From Streptomyces sp. NBC_00572 (GTDB lineage Bacteria; Actinomycetota; Actinomycetes; Streptomycetales; Streptomycetaceae), in NCBI RefSeq assembly GCF_026341815.1, contig NZ_JAPENX010000001.1:6820001-6884000 (forward strand): a DNA stretch of 64,000 bases, read 5' to 3'. The notes beneath the pieces are model-generated. The model did not search any database. It saw only the letters and a program-made list of their open reading frames with translations, and was not told the origin of the DNA. Made by a program: the position numbers and the translations under genes. Shown here in pieces: positions 62,521-64,000 of this stretch. Each line of letters starts with the position of its first letter. Positions within the stretch are counted from its first letter, which is position 1.

Positions 62521-62632
62521 TCGGAAAAAGTGGCAGCGCGGTGGGACGCGTACCCGGCAGCGTTCCACGCACCTGCCGCGCCCCGGCCTCCGAACTGCCC
62601 GGCCGGCGAAGCAGCCGGGCAGACGTGCCCGA

Positions 62633-64000
62633 CTACCGGTACTCGACCGTCAGTGTCACCGGCGCCGCCTGGTTCACGAAGAGATACGCGGTGGCGGTCG
62701 GCGCCGACGCGAACCCGAGCCGGAACTGTGTGACCCCGCCCCGGTTCAGCGCCGCGAGCGCCTCCACCGACAGGTCCGTCGACACCGCGCTCCCGGATGA
62801 GAACGCGTCGATCCGCGCCGCGCCCGCCACCGACGCCGCCGCCGACCAGTCACCGGGCTCGACCGCGCACCCGCCGAAGCAGCCCGTGCGCAGGTCCACC
62901 AGGAGCCGGTTGCCCGTCGGCGAGGCCCAGGGATCGCCCGAGCCGCTGGACCGGGTGACGGTCAGCCAGGCCCGGGTGATCTCCTTGCCGGCCGGAATCC
63001 GCGAGGTGTCGAAGGAGACGACCGACCGGTTCACCTTGCCGTCCGTGCCCCGGCCGAGCGCCAGCCCGTACACGTCCTCCAGCGTGCCGACCGCCGCCCC
63101 GGAACCGTCCGCGGCCGCCTTCACGTACCCGTCCTCGGCGTCCGTGCTCGACAGGACCGTCCGATCGCCGGTGGGCGGCGGAGTCCCCGTGCCGCGCAGC
63201 GCCCGCACCATGCCCATGATCGCCTCGATCTGCTTCCCGCCGTGCCGGGCGTAGGCCGTGTCACCGAGGTAGCCCCACCAGTTCCAGCAGCCGTTCGGGT
63301 TCTCCAGGGTCGCGGTCGGTGCCGCCTGCGGATACAGCACGATCATGTCGTTGGTGTCGGCGTACTCGTTCAGGTACGCGTTCTCGACGAACCGGGTCCC
63401 GAACCCCTGGTACGCGTACCCCTGCTTGCAGCCGTGCAGTGCCACGAGCAGCTTGCAGCGCGCTCCCTGCGCACAGGACGCCGGGACGTACGCGAAGCCC
63501 TCGGCGCCCATCGAGAGCGCGGCCGCCGAGCCGCCCGGCGCGTACGTGTTCTGGTCGAAGCGGATCAGTGAGCCGCCCGTGCCGGAACCCGGCGCGGCGA
63601 CCGACCCGAAGAGATGCCCGAGCAGCGCCCCTTCCGCGTCGATTCCGCAGTTGTTGAGGAACGGAGTCTGCGTCACCGTGCAGGAGTTGGGGCCGAGCGG
63701 AGTGATCCAGGCGTGTCCCGCCGCCGTCGACCGGTTGTACTGGACCCGCGCGCCGAAGCGGCCGTAGTAGTCGGCGAGCGCGTCCGCCACCGGCCGCTTC
63801 ACCGTCGAGTCACCCGAGCCGCTGAACACGTACACCGGGTCACCGGACAGGTTCTCCACCGGGTCGACCTGGCCCTGCGCGGACCGGTCGCGGGTGGCCT
63901 GCTCCAGGGCGGCGAGCTGAAGGTTCTGCGTCGTGTCCATGCAGGCGTTGAGCGCTGTCGCGAGCAGGCCGCGCGCGCAGTCGTACGGCCCCGAGGCGAA
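62633..64000 (-). CDS. Secreted PHB-depolymerase-like esterase (runs off right edge)
   Basis: The frame is open to the window edge, so the N-terminus, including any signal peptide, is missing. The upstream codons give GPYDCARGLLATALNACMD, as in extracellular poly(3-hydroxybutyrate) depolymerases. Then VYVFSGSGDSTVKRPVADAL carries the catalytic Asp region, AAGHAWITPLGPNSCTVT the His, and KLLVALHGCKQGYAYQGFG a second conserved loop. The closing part from about 63200 down is a DNRLRE-like beta domain (SFDTSRIPAGKEITRAWLTV) that may bind a polymer. The Ser elbow must lie to the right. Confidence 0.85.
   Translation of the reverse strand, partial: FASGPYDCARGLLATALNACMDTTQNLQLAALEQATRDRSAQGQVDPVENLSGDPVYVFSGSGDSTVKRPVADALADYYGRFGARVQYNRSTAAGHAWITPLGPNSCTVTQTPFLNNCGIDAEGALLGHLFGSVAAPGSGTGGSLIRFDQNTYAPGGSAAALSMGAEGFAYVPASCAQGARCKLLVALHGCKQGYAYQGFGTRFVENAYLNEYADTNDMIVLYPQAAPTATLENPNGCWNWWGYLGDTAYARHGGKQIEAIMGMVRALRGTGTPPPTGDRTVLSSTDAEDGYVKAAADGSGAAVGTLEDVYGLALGRGTDGKVNRSVVSFDTSRIPAGKEITRAWLTVTRSSGSGDPWASPTGNRLLVDLRTGCFGGCAVEPGDWSAAASVAGAARIDAFSSGSAVSTDLSVEALAALNRGGVTQFRLGFASAPTATAYLFVNQAAPVTLTVEYR

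Overview
The window reads as chromosomal DNA of a Streptomyces-like actinobacterium. The DNA is very GC-rich, GTG starts are common, and several gene sets are typical of Streptomyces: a conservon (sensor kinase, roadblock, DUF742, small GTPase), DUF6397, SCO6745-family, DUF1206 and SHOCT proteins, and NsrR next to flavohaemoglobin. No rRNA, tRNA or CRISPR array was seen.

Positions 1 to about 23,300 form an accessory, decaying region. It begins with a hydantoinase/oxoprolinase gene cut by the window edge. After a SnoaL-like gene come a wrecked LuxR-type regulator, an IS630 transposase remnant, a DinB-like gene and a broken WbqC-family gene. Two direct repeats of about 300 bp (3864-4165 and 23019-23321) each hold the tail of a tyrosine integrase, a strong hairpin and the last codons of the aldehyde dehydrogenase gene that stands intact at 23262-24785. 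The best reading is that integrative elements inserted, probably one after another, at the 3' end of that gene and then decayed. Between the repeats lie a secreted erythromycin-esterase-like enzyme, an MMPL exporter and a NarL-type two-component system (a possible resistance cassette), a lipase-like hydrolase with a second truncated copy, a lipoprotein, a DUF1254 protein, a SCO6745-family protein, two DUF1269-like proteins, and pseudogenes of DUF1206 and AI-2E family membrane proteins.

Positions 23,300 to 64,000 look like ordinary core chromosome, mostly tightly packed. In order they carry: aldehyde dehydrogenase with a GAF-domain regulator; folD behind a ZTP riboswitch; a septum-formation-like protein; a SNF2 helicase coupled to a SWIM zinc-finger protein; a fatty acid desaturase; a MOSC protein; a secreted tannase-like esterase; a receptor-like Ser/Thr kinase with an extracellular solute-binding domain; a methyltransferase behind a four-unit 13-bp repeat array; an MHYT protein; the conservon with a second roadblock gene nearby; a DUF6397 gene behind two DnaA boxes; an ATP-dependent DNA ligase; a polysaccharide deacetylase; two secreted proteins; an MreB-like protein; flavohaemoglobin with NsrR; SHOCT and EcsC-like membrane proteins; a peroxiredoxin; a PadR regulator facing an SRPBCC protein; an L,D-transpeptidase; a broken threonine/serine exporter; and a PHB-depolymerase-like esterase cut by the right edge.

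Several small regulatory circuits can be read from the sequence. NsrR probably represses itself and hmp through matching sites. PadR probably acts on a 9-bp inverted repeat between itself and the SRPBCC gene. The ZTP riboswitch ties folD to purine/folate status. The two-component system is divergent from the MMPL exporter it probably controls.
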